Counted from the stretch's first letter, positions 53,281 through 63,077 are shown. The stretch is DNA of 64,000 bases from Limnovirga soli (GCF_013106755.1 NZ_WHPF01000004.1:248001-312000), one strand, 5' to 3'. A program made the numbers and translations. Notes: generated from the letters alone by a model not told the origin.

Positions 53281-54072
53281 ATGAAATACATGCTTACCAC
53301 ACTACTTGTTGCCTGTTTATTTTTTAGTGCCAACGCCCAATATAACGGCAAATGGAAACAACTGTTTAATGGCAAAAACCTGCATGGCTGGCACCCCAAA
53401 ATTAGCGGACATGCCTACAACGAAAACTTTGGTAATACCTTTAGCGTAGAAGATGGTGTAATGAAAGTACGTTATGATGCCTATGATTCTTTTAACAACC
53501 AGTTTGGCCATATTTTTTATAAAAATCCCTATTCCTATTATCTTATTGCAGTAGAGTATCGCTTTGTGGGCACGCAGGCCAAGGGCGGGCCAGGGTGGGC
53601 ATATAAAAACAGTGGTATCATGATTCATTGCCAGTCACCGGCCACCATGCAAAAAGACCAGGATTTCCCTATTTCCATTGAAGTGCAATTGTTGGGTGGC
53701 GACTCTACCGGTCAGCGCTCCACCTGTAATTTATGTACACCAGGCACTAATGTTGAAATGAACGGCAAGCTTTTTACAGATCATTGCATCAACTCCAGCT
53801 CAGCCACCTTCCGTGGTGATGAATGGGTAAGGGCCGAAGTATTGGTATTGGGCGATTCTATTGTAAAACATATTGTAAATGGTGATACCGTTTTAACCTA
53901 TAATAAACCCCAAATGGGTGGTGGCGTAGTAAGCAATTACGATGCTGCAATAAAAAAAGACGGACAGCTATTATCATCGGGTTATATATCGCTGCAAAGT
54001 GAAAGCCACCCCATAGAATTTAGAAAGGTAGAAATTATGGATTTGGAAAAATACTATAAGAAAAAGCAATAG
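53281..54072 (+). CDS. Secreted DUF1080 (3-keto-disaccharide hydrolase-like) protein
   Basis: A 263-residue exported protein with signal MKYMLTTLLVACLFFSANAQ and one DUF1080 domain. Features are WKQLFNGKNLHGWHPKI, YKNSGIMIHCQSPATMQKDQDFPISIEVQLLGG and DEWVRAEVLVLGDSIVKHIVNGDTVLTY, ending SGYISLQSESHPIEFRKVEIMDL. The family includes 3-keto-glucoside hydrolases and laminarinase-fold sugar-binding proteins. It converges with a GH1 beta-glucosidase gene. It is more distant from the DUF1080 gene at 23886 than a recent duplicate would be. Confidence 0.9.
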   Translation: MKYMLTTLLVACLFFSANAQYNGKWKQLFNGKNLHGWHPKISGHAYNENFGNTFSVEDGVMKVRYDAYDSFNNQFGHIFYKNPYSYYLIAVEYRFVGTQAKGGPGWAYKNSGIMIHCQSPATMQKDQDFPISIEVQLLGGDSTGQRSTCNLCTPGTNVEMNGKLFTDHCINSSSATFRGDEWVRAEVLVLGDSIVKHIVNGDTVLTYNKPQMGGGVVSNYDAAIKKDGQLLSSGYISLQSESHPIEFRKVEIMDLEKYYKKKQ

Positions 54073-54136
54073 TGTTTAATGCGCCCATTTTTTTACAAGT
54101 AAAACTGTATTTATACTGCCCAGCCATGGGCTAACC

Positions 54137-54155
54137 GTACAAGAGTGCGACGCAA
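54137..54155 (-). repeat. Interspersed core repeat, copy 27 (reverse)
   Basis: GTACAAGAGTGCGACGCAA followed by GCGGTGCTG, as in copy 11. It lies in the convergent gap between the DUF1080 and GH1 genes. Confidence 0.9.
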
Positions 54156-54197
54156 GCGGTGCTGCGCAGTGTTACAAGAGTTGGGTACCCACAAACC

Positions 54198-55559
54198 CTA
54201 GCTATGTTGTAAAAAATCCCTAAACCAATAGCCGGAGTTTTTGATGGTTCTTAGCTGGGTATTAAAATCTACATGTATTAATCCAAAGCGGGTTTTATAG
54301 CCTTCGGCCCATTCAAAATTATCCATCAGGGTCCAGGCAAAATAGCCTTTTACATTCATGCCTTCATGTTTGGCCTTTAACAGTGCCTGCAGGTATTGCT
54401 GATGATAGTTAATACGCTCTGCATCGTTTACCACACCATTTTGCAACTTGTCTTTAAAAGCCGCACCACTCTCGGTAATAAAAATTTCTTTTACATTACC
54501 ATATAGCCAAAATCGTTTTATGATGCGGTAAAAACTATCAGCATTAATTTCCCAGCCCATAGCGGTATGGGGCACTTTGCGGGTAACGGCTTTTACTTCG
54601 CTGGCCTGTATAATGGGCATAAGCGCATTGTATTTAACCACTACCGGAAAATAATTTTGCAGCCCAATAAAATCAAAATTAAAATGCATACGTTCGGTAT
54701 ATTTCCAGGCATGGTTATGCATTTCCAGTTTTTCCATAAACTTAAAATCGTCCCGTGGATAACCGCGGCCAAGGGCAGGTTCTATAAACAGCCGGTTGGC
54801 TAAAATATCTACTCTTTTAGCAGCTTGTTTATCTTCTTCGGTATCGGTAAATGGTATTATTTCGCTGCACGAAAAAGTAGTACCAATATGTGCATTTGGA
54901 ACCAGCGCCCTTAATACCCTGCCACCCTCTGCAGTTGCCATAACGGTGTGGTGAATGGCGGGTAAAAAATTGGCCAAACCAGTTTTGCCCGGTGCATGTT
55001 TACCCAGCATATAACCCAATGATGTAAAGCCGGCCGGCTCGTTCATCACTATCCAGTTTTTTACTTTATCGCCATACTCTTCCGCGCAAACGGTTACAAA
55101 ACGGGCAAACCATTTAATAATGTTATGATTGGTCCAGCCGCCCTCTTTTTCTAACGCCTGCGGTAAATCCCAATGATATAAAGTAATATAAGGTGTAAGA
55201 CCAAGTTGAATACATTCATCAATTACTTTATGGTAAAAGGCAAGACCCTCTTTATTGGTGCGGCCCATGCCTTCGGGCAATACCCGGCTCCACGATATCG
55301 AAAACCTAAACACCGAAAAACCCAGTGCCTTGGTAAGTAGTAAATCATCCTTATAGCGGTAATAAAAATCGCAGGCATGGGTGGGTTTGCCGCCCTCTTT
55401 AATTTTGCCCTGGCGGCGGGCAAATACATCCCAAATAGAAGGGCCGCGGCCATCTACATTCCAGGCACCCTCATTTTGCTGGGCAGCCATGGCTACCCCC
55501 CAAAGAAAATCTTTTCCAAAAGCACTGGCAGTAATCGTGTTTTTTAAATAGGCACACAT
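54198..55559 (-). CDS. Glycoside hydrolase family 1 beta-glucosidase
   Basis: A 453-residue cytoplasmic TIM-barrel enzyme without a signal peptide. FLWGVAMAAQQNEGAWNVDGRGPSIWD is the family start; the acid/base is Glu174 in VMNEPAG and the nucleophile is Glu363 in FITESGAAF. FSISWSRVLPEG and YFAWTLMDNFEWAEGYKTRFG are also diagnostic. It hydrolyses beta-glucosides or related disaccharides. The family start normally reads AAYQxEGA; here it is AAQQNEGA, a Tyr to Gln change in the glycone-binding loop, which may alter specificity. Confidence 0.94.
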   Translation of the reverse strand: MCAYLKNTITASAFGKDFLWGVAMAAQQNEGAWNVDGRGPSIWDVFARRQGKIKEGGKPTHACDFYYRYKDDLLLTKALGFSVFRFSISWSRVLPEGMGRTNKEGLAFYHKVIDECIQLGLTPYITLYHWDLPQALEKEGGWTNHNIIKWFARFVTVCAEEYGDKVKNWIVMNEPAGFTSLGYMLGKHAPGKTGLANFLPAIHHTVMATAEGGRVLRALVPNAHIGTTFSCSEIIPFTDTEEDKQAAKRVDILANRLFIEPALGRGYPRDDFKFMEKLEMHNHAWKYTERMHFNFDFIGLQNYFPVVVKYNALMPIIQASEVKAVTRKVPHTAMGWEINADSFYRIIKRFWLYGNVKEIFITESGAAFKDKLQNGVVNDAERINYHQQYLQALLKAKHEGMNVKGYFAWTLMDNFEWAEGYKTRFGLIHVDFNTQLRTIKNSGYWFRDFLQHS

Positions 55560-55668
55560 GTTTTACAAAGCTGGTGTAAATGAATATTATTTCAATGTTA
55601 AACTATTATTACCAATGTGTTGTGTTTATGCAAAATGAGCCGAGCTGCAAAACAAGGATGAAGCCTGG

Positions 55669-55687
55669 TTGCGTCGCACTCTTGTGC
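55669..55687 (+). repeat. Interspersed core repeat, copy 28 (forward)
   Basis: TTGCGTCGCACTCTTGTGC followed by GGTTGGATAG and GGACTTTTGCCGCAG, closely paralleling the flank of copy 1. A GAGCCGAGC boundary lies upstream. Confidence 0.9.
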
Positions 55688-55862
55688 GGTTGGATAGTTG
55701 ATTGGACTTTTGCCGCAGCGGAGATGGAGGCAGATAACTATTGTGATATTGACCAACATCTGTGATGCTTTTTAATTTATGAGCGTCAACAAAATTGGCT
55801 TTAATTCTTATCTTCAACCATAACAAGGAATCAACTTTATTTGTAACCCGGCCTTTGAGGCC

Positions 55863-56300
55863 ATGATGGCATTTGTTATGTATACTTCCTTTCTGAATAT
55901 CAAACAAAAAATTGCACTTCATTCCTTCGGTTATGTTTTAATTTTATTGCTTCTTCTTTTTGGTTCGATGGCTGTAGATGAAATACCAATTGCCATGTAT
56001 TCAATTATTGGCTTGTTAACCGTTAAAATATTGGAAATCATTTTTAGCCGCAGAAAATATCTCTCTTCTATTGTGGAGAATGATGTTACTATCACCATCA
56101 ACTATTATAACAGAATATTGGTTGGAAATTCCATTACAATCGAAAAAAGAGATGTAGAGGTTGTTTATATTAAAGAAGTTAATTGGTGGTATGGTAAAAT
56201 AGATAAAATTAATTTTTCAAACGGAAAACAAGATTTCACCTTTTGTTGCATTGATAAAAAGGTAAAGGGGATTGCCCTTGCAATTGTTGAGGAATCATAA
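55863..56300 (+). CDS. Small membrane protein of unknown function
   Basis: No family recognised. The 145-residue product has two hydrophobic segments (about residues 18-36 and 40-57), then a basic loop (FSRRKYLS) and a soluble beta-rich tail (DVTITINYYNRILVGNSITIEKRDVEVVYIKEVNWWYG). This layout, two helices plus a small beta domain, is common in envelope-associated proteins of unknown role. GGCCTTTGAGGCC, a 5-bp dyad, ends directly before the ATG, so a start at the in-frame ATG at 55878 is also possible. Moderate confidence that it is real. Confidence 0.6.
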   Translation: MMAFVMYTSFLNIKQKIALHSFGYVLILLLLLFGSMAVDEIPIAMYSIIGLLTVKILEIIFSRRKYLSSIVENDVTITINYYNRILVGNSITIEKRDVEVVYIKEVNWWYGKIDKINFSNGKQDFTFCCIDKKVKGIALAIVEES

Positions 56301-56406
56301 TTGATTATAAAAATGCAATCATTGCCAAATTTGTTGACCAGCTGAAAATCTTTTAAACTAACAGCCAATAGAAGCACCCAAAAACCTAAAATACCTTAGA
56401 ATAGAT

Positions 56407-56414
56407 TAATTTTG
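56407..56414 (+). promoter_or_regulatory. Candidate -7 box TAATTTTG
   Basis: TAATTTTG matches the Bacteroidota TAnnTTTG consensus, 28 bases before the ATG at 56443. No clear -33 element was seen. Tentative. Confidence 0.4.
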
Positions 56415-56442
56415 GCTTGATACCAACCGAAAAAAAGCCATC

Positions 56443-56988
56443 ATGAAATTTTACCTTTTAGTCCTTACCTGTTGCCTGAGTTTGCATACATATGCTCAGG
56501 TAAACAAACCAAAAAAGCTACAAGCCGGAATAGAATTGGATGTGCTTCCATACGCTACTGGTGGCTATTTTGGAGCCGGCTGGTTGGGTAAAGATGTGTG
56601 GCGGGTAAGGGCACTCACTGCTTTTGTAAAAAAGCCTGACTGGTCAACCAAAAAAGAATTCTCCAATCACCAGATACATGCCTATGCATTGGTGGTAGAC
56701 CGGTTTTTAAAAAAAGATTGGAAAGGCTGGTGGGCCGGTGCTGGTGTAGTATACTGGAACAGCACTATTCAAACGGATGCAAAAATACAAACCGCCCAAT
56801 TTAATAACCTGCTATTGAATGGAAGTATTGGCTATAATATTACCCTTTGTAAACATGTGTATCTCTCGCCGTGGGCCAGTTTAAATTTAAAACTGGCTGG
56901 TGATAAAAACGTACTGGTTGATAATAAAATCTATACCCTCCCAACCATAAACTCGGAAGCCTCTTTAAAATTGGGTTATACTTTTTAA
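56443..56988 (+). CDS. Exported protein, possible small outer-membrane beta-barrel
   Basis: The 181-residue product has signal MKFYLLVLTCCLSLHTYAQ. The mature chain alternates polar and hydrophobic residues in strand-like runs (IELDVLPYATGGYFGAGWL, VWRVRALTAFVKK, GWWAGAGVVYWNS, LNGSIGYNITLCKHVYLSPWASLNLKLAG) and ends SLKLGYTF, a terminal Phe typical of outer-membrane beta-barrels. An eight-stranded barrel is inferred; no named family is recognised. A lipoprotein gene follows on the same strand. Confidence 0.7.
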   Translation: MKFYLLVLTCCLSLHTYAQVNKPKKLQAGIELDVLPYATGGYFGAGWLGKDVWRVRALTAFVKKPDWSTKKEFSNHQIHAYALVVDRFLKKDWKGWWAGAGVVYWNSTIQTDAKIQTAQFNNLLLNGSIGYNITLCKHVYLSPWASLNLKLAGDKNVLVDNKIYTLPTINSEASLKLGYTF

Positions 56989-57155
56989 ATTTGTTTTCCA
57001 TTTTATGATATGCGCAATAGCATGGATATTGGAAATGATTAACCAGATTTGGGGGCATGGGAATCTGAGCGATAAAAGTTGAGCAGATATTTGCCTGTGT
57101 GCAAGGCGGGTACAACGTTACCAACTAATTATTTGTAAATTGAATAAACAAAATT

Positions 57156-57656
57156 ATGCGAGCACTACTTTTTATATTGTTGATAAGCGCCATTTGCCTT
57201 TCCTGCAAAAAGGGTGCTGTAATAGAAAATCAGACTGGTGAAAAACTGGAGATTTATTTGCTGAAATCTTACCGGTTGGTTACAGGTAAATGCCAGATAG
57301 ATGAAGGTACTGCCGTTTTGCAGGACACGGCAATGGTAAAAAATCAAGACATATTAGAATACTTTCAGGCAGCATATCAATTTACATTGTCTGACAATTC
57401 AATAAAGCAATTGAAAGCGTTGAATGATGGGACACCATTTGCGGTAGCTGTTGATAAAAAGGTAGTTTACTTTGGTATTTTAAAGCCCTCTTATTCAAGC
57501 TCCACCTGTGCTAATTCAATTACAATGGATTACGTGGGGGGATATAACAAAGTAACCATGAATCTCGGCTATGCCGGAACTGATATCAATATAGACGACC
57601 AACGTAATAATTCATTATTAATAACAACACTTTCCAATCAGGGAAAGTTGAGATAG
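57156..57656 (+). CDS. Lipoprotein of unknown function
   Basis: A 166-residue product with a lipoprotein signal (MRALLFILLISAICLSCKKG, lipid-anchored Cys17). The mature part has three further Cys-containing or polar strands (GKCQIDEGTAVLQDTAMVKNQDILEYFQAAYQFTLSD, YSSSTCANSITMDYVGGYNKVTMNLGY) and no recognised domain. It is probably anchored in the envelope. It follows the beta-barrel-like gene by 167 bases. There is no evidence for a specific role. Confidence 0.68.
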   Translation: MRALLFILLISAICLSCKKGAVIENQTGEKLEIYLLKSYRLVTGKCQIDEGTAVLQDTAMVKNQDILEYFQAAYQFTLSDNSIKQLKALNDGTPFAVAVDKKVVYFGILKPSYSSSTCANSITMDYVGGYNKVTMNLGYAGTDINIDDQRNNSLLITTLSNQGKLR

Positions 57657-58138
57657 CGTTCGGCATTGAGATGAATATTGCCGGAAAGCAGAGTGGGCAC
57701 GGCACCTTTCGCAATTGGTTTCTTGTTCAAAAAGGTTTGTGGGGTTGGGAAGCTAGCCTGAATTTATTTAATCTGTACCACAAATTCCAGCCAAGGTATG
57801 CAGCTATTCATTTAGCAGCCATATGTACTTCTACCTTTACAAATGCAATTATTAACAAATGAAGTGCATAACACTACACACTCACCAGGAGGCCCGGTAA
57901 CGAGTTAGGAGTGACGGCCACATTTTTTAATTTCCACCTCGATAAAAGCTGCATAAAGTACCTGCAGCACAAGAGTGCGACGCAACGAATGTTTGATGCC
58001 TTAGGTTTTGCCGGGCCAATACTGAAATGCTTTCTTATCAGGGATATTCACCATTCTTACTTTTAGCCACCAATATTTACACCTGTCATTTATTATCTTT
58101 CCAAAACAATTCACCCCCACTGATAAAATTTAACCTGT
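57657..58138. other. Gap before the tricorn-like protease
   Basis: About 480 bases without a gene I can support; a short open frame at 57671-57862 shows no family or start signal. Repeat copy 29 lies at 57967. Confidence 0.3.
57967..57985 (-). repeat. Interspersed core repeat, copy 29 (reverse)
   Basis: GCACAAGAGTGCGACGCAA, with GCTGCATAA before it and TTGCCGGGCC after it, which delimits a unit of about 70 bases. Confidence 0.88.
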
Positions 58139-61100
58139 ATGAAAAAGATGATGATGCTGTATGGTATGGCATGCTGCCTGTTGTTTTTAAAAGCAAGCGC
58201 ACAAATTGATGCCGGACTATTTCATTACCCCGATGTATCGCAAACACAAATTGTTTTTACTTATGCCAATGATATTTGGGTGGTACCCAAAGCCGGCGGT
58301 ATGGCGGCTAAATTGAGTTCACCTACCGGCGTGGAAGTGTTACCCAAATTTTCACCCGATGGACAACAAATAGCATTTGGAGCCGTATATGATGGCAACC
58401 GTGATATTTATGTAATGCCGGTTAATGGAGGCATACCTGCAAGAATTACTGAACATGGTTATCCTGAGCGTATTGTTGACTGGACAAATGATGGCAAAAG
58501 CATTTTGTTTGCATCACGAAGGGAGAGTGGTAAGGCCAGGTTTAACCAGTTTTTTATGGTGCCGGCCAATGGTGGAGCAGAAACAAAATTGCCATTGGCT
58601 TATGCTGAATATGGCAGTTATTCGCCCGATGGTAAACAAATGGCGGTGGTTATATTATCTCAGGCTACCAGTAACTGGAAGCGTTACCGCGGTGGGATGA
58701 ATGGAGATATACGCCTATACAATTTTGATAAACAAGTACAGGAAAACATTAGTGCCACCAGCGATGCCGATGATGAATTTCCCATGTGGCATGGCAACTA
58801 CATTTATTTTTTAAGCGACCGCGGCCCCGAAGTAAGAATGAATTTGTGGCGCTATGATATTGCTAAAAAAAGCTTTGAACAATTAACCAGATTTACAGAT
58901 TATGATGTGCATTTTCCATCACAGGGGCCAGATGATATTGTATTTGAAGGCGGTGGTAAACTCTATATTTTTTCATTTGCCAGTCAGCAAGCGAAAGAAG
59001 TAAAAGTTACTGTTGTAACGGATGAGGCTTTATTAAAGCCCAAAACCATTGCAGTAAATGATTATGTGCAACACGCTTCCATAAGTGCGGATGGAAAAAG
59101 GGTGTTGGTAGAAGCAAGGGGAGATATTTTTTCGGTGCCTGCGGAAAACGGGTTTGTTAAAAACCTTACCATGACTCAGGGCGTAGCTGAACGATTTCCT
59201 TCCTGGTCCCCTGATGGAAAAACAATTGCTTATTGGAGCGATAAATCTGGTGAATATGAACTTTGGGTAATGGAAGCCGGTAAAGAGACCAGTGCCCGCA
59301 AACTTACAGATTATGGGGCCGGTTACCGCTATGCATTATCCTGGTCGCCGGATAACAAGAAGCTGGCATTTATTGATAAGGCTGGTAAAATTAAAGTGTA
59401 TGATATGGCCACCGGCATTACTGCTGATGTGGATCAGGGATTGTTTTTTTCTCATGGTAATATGGAGAATTTTAGTTTCAGCTGGTCGGCAGACAGCCGC
59501 TGGCTGGCTTATAGCCGCGATTTGGAAAACCAACATTTTGCCGCTTTTATTTACGATACAAAGGATAAAAAAGCCCGTCAGGTAACCAGCGGTTTTTATA
59601 GTTGCAGCAATCCCGTATTTGATACGGAGGGGAAATATTTGTTTGTGCTTACCTCGCAAACCTTTCAGCCTTATTATAGTGACGCAGATAATACATTTAT
59701 TTATGCCAATAGTAGTCAGTTAGCGGCTATAGGATTACAAAAAACTACTCCCTCTTTATTATTCCCCAAAAATGATACGGTAGCAGTTACCGCAGAAGAA
59801 AGGCCAGTAGTAAAGGAAGAGACTAAAAAGAAAACGGATAAGCCAGTTGCCGAAGAAAAGAAAGCAGATTCAAATGCAGTAGGTATTGATTTTGAAGGGA
59901 TGGAGCATAGAATGGAACTACTACCTGTTACACCCGGCAACCTGGGTGTATTAAATGTGATTGCAGGTAAGGCGGTGTACATACGCTACCCCAATACAGG
60001 TGCACCAGAAGGGCCTGCCACCATTAAAATGTATGATATAGAAAAACGGGAAGAAAAAACCATGCTGGAAGCTGATTACTATATGTTGAGTGCTAATAGA
60101 GAGAAAATGCTGGTGGCTAAATCAGGAGCATGGGCGGTAATATCGCCCGGCGAAGGCGCCAAATTTGATAAGCCTTTACGCCTTAACGAAATGCAGATGA
60201 CCGTTGATCCCATGCTGGAATGGAAACAGATTTTTACCGATGCCTGGCGTATTGAAAGAGACTATTTCTACGATGCCAATATGCATGGCGTAAACTGGCA
60301 GCAAACCAAAGTAAAGTATATGAAAATGCTGGAAGGCGCTGCCACCAGAGAAGATGTTGATTTTATTATTGGAGAAATGATTGGGGAATTAAACTCCTCC
60401 CATACCTATCACTACGGTGGCGACTTTGAGAAAATAAAATTTGAGCAAACCGGTTATATTGGTATTGATTGGGAACCGGCAGGTGAATATTATAAAGTGA
60501 AAAAAATAATTCATGGCGCCGAATGGGATGCCGAGGTAAGATCGCCATTAGACTTGCCAGGTATTACCATCAAAGAAGGGGATTATATTTTGGCCGTAAA
60601 TGGTATACCCATTACCACCAATAAAGAGCCCTTTGCTGCATTTCAGGGGCTGGCCAATAAAACGGTGGAGCTCACTTATAACTCAACCACTACTTTTGAA
60701 GGTGCTAAAAAAGCAATCATAAAAACCATGGCAGATGAATACCGGTTGCGCAACCTGGCCTGGATTGAAGCCATGCGCAAAAGGGTAGAAGTAGCTACCA
60801 ATGGCGAGGTAGGCTATATTTATGTGCCAAGCACAGGGCTTGATGGACAGAACGAGCTTATGCGCCAGTTTAATGCCCAATGGAATAAAAAAGCACTGAT
60901 TATTGATGAACGTTTTAATGATGGCGGCCAAATTCCCGATCGGTTTGTAGAAATGCTAAACCGTACTCCGCTTTCCTTTGTAGCCACCCGTGATGGTAAA
61001 CCATGGCAATTGCCAGCTTATGCCAACTTTGGCCCTAAAGTAATGTTGATAAATGGCTGGAGCGGTAGTGGTGGCGATGCCTTCCCCGATTATTTTAAAA

Positions 61101-61405
61101 AGAAAAACCTGGGGCCATTAATTGGTACTCGCACCTGGGGAGGATTAATTGGCATCAGCGGTTATCCTGATATGGTAGATGGCGGCGGCATTACAGCTCC
61201 CTCATTCCGAATTTATAATCCGGATGGTACGCAGTTTAGAGAAGGCTATGGTGTTGACCCCGATATAGAAGTGCCCGAAGATTTAGGAGCGATGGCAAAA
61301 GGTATTGATCCTCAGCTAGAAAGAGCAATCACCGAAATAAAAAATTTACTTAAAACCAAGGGCTTTACGGCACCGCCGGTGCCACCGGTTGAAAAGAGAA
61401 ATTAA
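58139..61405 (+). CDS. Tricorn-like S41 family protease, exported
   Basis: A 1,088-residue protein with signal MKKMMMLYGMACCLLFLKASAQ. Residues about 25-330 and 340-545 are WD40/TolB-like propellers (VLPKFSPDGQQIAFGA, RFPSWSPDGKTIAYWS). A Lys/Glu-rich linker (EERPVVKEETKKKTDKPVAEEKK) follows near 560-585. Residues 685-1075 hold the catalytic part with a PDZ domain (ITIKEGDYILAVNGIPIT) and the S41 core: His755 in SSHTYHYGGD and nucleophile Ser977 in WSGSGGDAFPDYF. These match tricorn protease His746/Ser965. It is a tail-to-peptide protease probably acting in the periplasm. Confidence 0.93.
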   Translation: MKKMMMLYGMACCLLFLKASAQIDAGLFHYPDVSQTQIVFTYANDIWVVPKAGGMAAKLSSPTGVEVLPKFSPDGQQIAFGAVYDGNRDIYVMPVNGGIPARITEHGYPERIVDWTNDGKSILFASRRESGKARFNQFFMVPANGGAETKLPLAYAEYGSYSPDGKQMAVVILSQATSNWKRYRGGMNGDIRLYNFDKQVQENISATSDADDEFPMWHGNYIYFLSDRGPEVRMNLWRYDIAKKSFEQLTRFTDYDVHFPSQGPDDIVFEGGGKLYIFSFASQQAKEVKVTVVTDEALLKPKTIAVNDYVQHASISADGKRVLVEARGDIFSVPAENGFVKNLTMTQGVAERFPSWSPDGKTIAYWSDKSGEYELWVMEAGKETSARKLTDYGAGYRYALSWSPDNKKLAFIDKAGKIKVYDMATGITADVDQGLFFSHGNMENFSFSWSADSRWLAYSRDLENQHFAAFIYDTKDKKARQVTSGFYSCSNPVFDTEGKYLFVLTSQTFQPYYSDADNTFIYANSSQLAAIGLQKTTPSLLFPKNDTVAVTAEERPVVKEETKKKTDKPVAEEKKADSNAVGIDFEGMEHRMELLPVTPGNLGVLNVIAGKAVYIRYPNTGAPEGPATIKMYDIEKREEKTMLEADYYMLSANREKMLVAKSGAWAVISPGEGAKFDKPLRLNEMQMTVDPMLEWKQIFTDAWRIERDYFYDANMHGVNWQQTKVKYMKMLEGAATREDVDFIIGEMIGELNSSHTYHYGGDFEKIKFEQTGYIGIDWEPAGEYYKVKKIIHGAEWDAEVRSPLDLPGITIKEGDYILAVNGIPITTNKEPFAAFQGLANKTVELTYNSTTTFEGAKKAIIKTMADEYRLRNLAWIEAMRKRVEVATNGEVGYIYVPSTGLDGQNELMRQFNAQWNKKALIIDERFNDGGQIPDRFVEMLNRTPLSFVATRDGKPWQLPAYANFGPKVMLINGWSGSGGDAFPDYFKKKNLGPLIGTRTWGGLIGISGYPDMVDGGGITAPSFRIYNPDGTQFREGYGVDPDIEVPEDLGAMAKGIDPQLERAITEIKNLLKTKGFTAPPVPPVEKRN

Positions 61406-61406
61406 C

Positions 61407-61437
61407 AAAAAGGCTGGTTTATTACCAGCCTTTTTTT
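61407..61437 (+). terminator. Intrinsic terminator after the tricorn-like gene
   Basis: AAAAAGGCTGGT and ACCAGCCTTTTTTT form a stem with a 5-base loop and a T7 tail, two bases after the stop codon. Confidence 0.92.
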
Positions 61438-61494
61438 ATGTTTTTGGGTAATTGTTTTATGTGCCCGGCTTGGGAGAAGTTACATCAACTTTAC

Positions 61495-61513
61495 TTGCGT
61501 CGCACTCTTGTAC
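61495..61513 (+). repeat. Interspersed core repeat, copy 30 (forward)
   Basis: Exact core TTGCGTCGCACTCTTGTAC with CTTTAC before it and a TGCCCGGC boundary upstream, just past the terminator and before the end of mqnD. Confidence 0.9.
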
Positions 61514-61551
61514 AGTATAACATTTTGCAACTTCTATTAAAAGTGGATTGG

Positions 61552-62388
61552 TTAGTCAACAAAAATAGTAGAGGTGTCCATATTTGTTGCAGGGTAAAGC
61601 TGCTGGTATACACCTAATAAAGTTGAAACCGCTTTTTTGCCTGCATCACCCAATGCAACTGAGTAATTATTTACATATAGGTTAATATGTTGTTTCATCA
61701 CGGCTACGCTCATTTCCTGTGCATGTTTCTGTACGTATGGTGCCAGTTCTTCGTGGTTGTTGGCAAAAGCATATTCCACACTCTGTTTAATCAGGGCATC
61801 CAACTCTTTCATTACGTTTTGTGGCAAATGTTTGCCTGCAACAATACCTCCCAGCGGAATGGCTGCGCCGGTGGTTTGTTCCCAATATTCGCCCAGGTCA
61901 ATTATTTTATACAAGCCTTTATCTGCATAGGTAAACCTGTTTTCATGTATAATAACACCTGCATCAACTTCACCTGTTAAAACGGCGCTTTCAATTTCAT
62001 GAAACACTTTAAAATGCTTATTCGTAGCATTAGGAAAAGCCAAGGAGAACAACATATGCGCCGTGGTGTTTACACCAGGTACTGCAATTGTTTTATGGTT
62101 TATTTCTTCAGGTGGTATGGCTGTTTTGGCAATTAATAAGGGGCCCACACCCTTGCCTAAAGCGCCGCCACTATGTAAAACTTTGTACTTGTCTAGTACC
62201 AGCGGCAGTACCCCATAACTAATTTTTGAAACATCCAGTTTGCCCTCAATAGCCCATTGGTTAAGTGTTTGCACATCTTCCAGTACAACATCAAAACTAT
62301 AGTCACCGGTATCAATTTTACCGTTAACAAGTGCGTCAAAAATAAAAGTATCATTCGGACATGGAGAAAACCCCAGCGTAAGTTTCAT
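61552..62388 (-). CDS. mqnD: 1,4-dihydroxy-6-naphthoate synthase (menaquinone, futalosine pathway)
   Basis: MqnD converts cyclic de-hypoxanthine futalosine to 1,4-dihydroxy-6-naphthoate in the alternative menaquinone pathway. The 278-residue length is normal. LTLGFSPCPNDTFIFDALVNGKID, GKLDVSKISYGVLPLVLDKYKVLHSGGALGKGVGPLLI and VDAGVIIHENRFTYADKGL are hallmark segments of this periplasmic-binding-protein-fold enzyme. It is cytoplasmic. It lies 11 bases downstream of mqnB on the same strand, so the two form an operon. The mqnA, mqnC and mqnE genes are not in the window. Confidence 0.94.
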   Translation of the reverse strand: MKLTLGFSPCPNDTFIFDALVNGKIDTGDYSFDVVLEDVQTLNQWAIEGKLDVSKISYGVLPLVLDKYKVLHSGGALGKGVGPLLIAKTAIPPEEINHKTIAVPGVNTTAHMLFSLAFPNATNKHFKVFHEIESAVLTGEVDAGVIIHENRFTYADKGLYKIIDLGEYWEQTTGAAIPLGGIVAGKHLPQNVMKELDALIKQSVEYAFANNHEELAPYVQKHAQEMSVAVMKQHINLYVNNYSVALGDAGKKAVSTLLGVYQQLYPATNMDTSTIFVD

Positions 62389-62399
62389 AAATAGTTCAA

Positions 62400-63077
62400 T
62401 TAATCAGGGCAGAATGTGGTTAACAAACATTCCAAATACAATAAAATGGTTTCGTTCAGGTTGGTAAGGGCTTCTTTCATTTGCCAGTTGGCCTTATTAC
62501 GTTCCCCAACATAATTGCTGATGGCCCTTATCTGTATAAAAGGAATATTCATTTCGGTACATACAAAATGAAGGGCAGCACCTTCCATGCTTTCTATATG
62601 GGGGCCATATTTTTCTTTTAGGTGTACAATTCTTTGCTGGCTGGTGGATATTTCATTTACGGTTAAACCGGTAACCGCATCCATGCCAAGCAGGTTAAAT
62701 TGCTTTAGTTGTAGGTTGGGTAAGCTGCAGTTTATAAACGGTGAATCATTTGGTTGCTGTAGTTGCATATCAAACAAATCCTTCCAGCCACCATTTTCTT
62801 CTACACCGGTATCGCCCAGTATTTCATTGGCTACCACTACTACTTTGCCTAGTGGCATATCATTTTTAAAACTGCCGGCAATGCCTGTTTGAATCACCAA
62901 GTCAGGTTTTTCCTGATATAGGCAAGTCATTAATTTTACCGCATAGGGTAGCATGCCCACACCACCTGCATGAAAAATCACCTGTAAAGGCTTATTTGTT
63001 TTTGCCAAAACAGTATTGATGATTTCGCTGGATTGCAGCCACTCACCCTTTGTTGCAGCGGATATGATTACTTTCAT
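62400..63077 (-). CDS. mqnB: Futalosine hydrolase (menaquinone pathway)
   Basis: MqnB removes hypoxanthine from futalosine to give dehypoxanthine futalosine. The 225-residue protein has the purine-nucleoside-phosphorylase fold: VIFHAGGVGMLPYAVKL, DLVIQTGIAGSFKNDMPLGKVVVV, and IESMEGAALHFVCTEMNIPFIQIRAISNYVG, with the Glu and Asn positions of nucleosidase active sites. It is the first gene of an operon with mqnD. Its start faces the tetrahydropterin synthase-type gene, so both promoters lie in the 152-base gap. Confidence 0.93.
   Translation of the reverse strand: MKVIISAATKGEWLQSSEIINTVLAKTNKPLQVIFHAGGVGMLPYAVKLMTCLYQEKPDLVIQTGIAGSFKNDMPLGKVVVVANEILGDTGVEENGGWKDLFDMQLQQPNDSPFINCSLPNLQLKQFNLLGMDAVTGLTVNEISTSQQRIVHLKEKYGPHIESMEGAALHFVCTEMNIPFIQIRAISNYVGERNKANWQMKEALTNLNETILLYLECLLTTFCPD

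Noticed and set aside
57671-57862. 63-codon open frame after the lipoprotein gene
   Set aside because: No recognisable family, no signal or domain, and its end runs into an ordinary gap.
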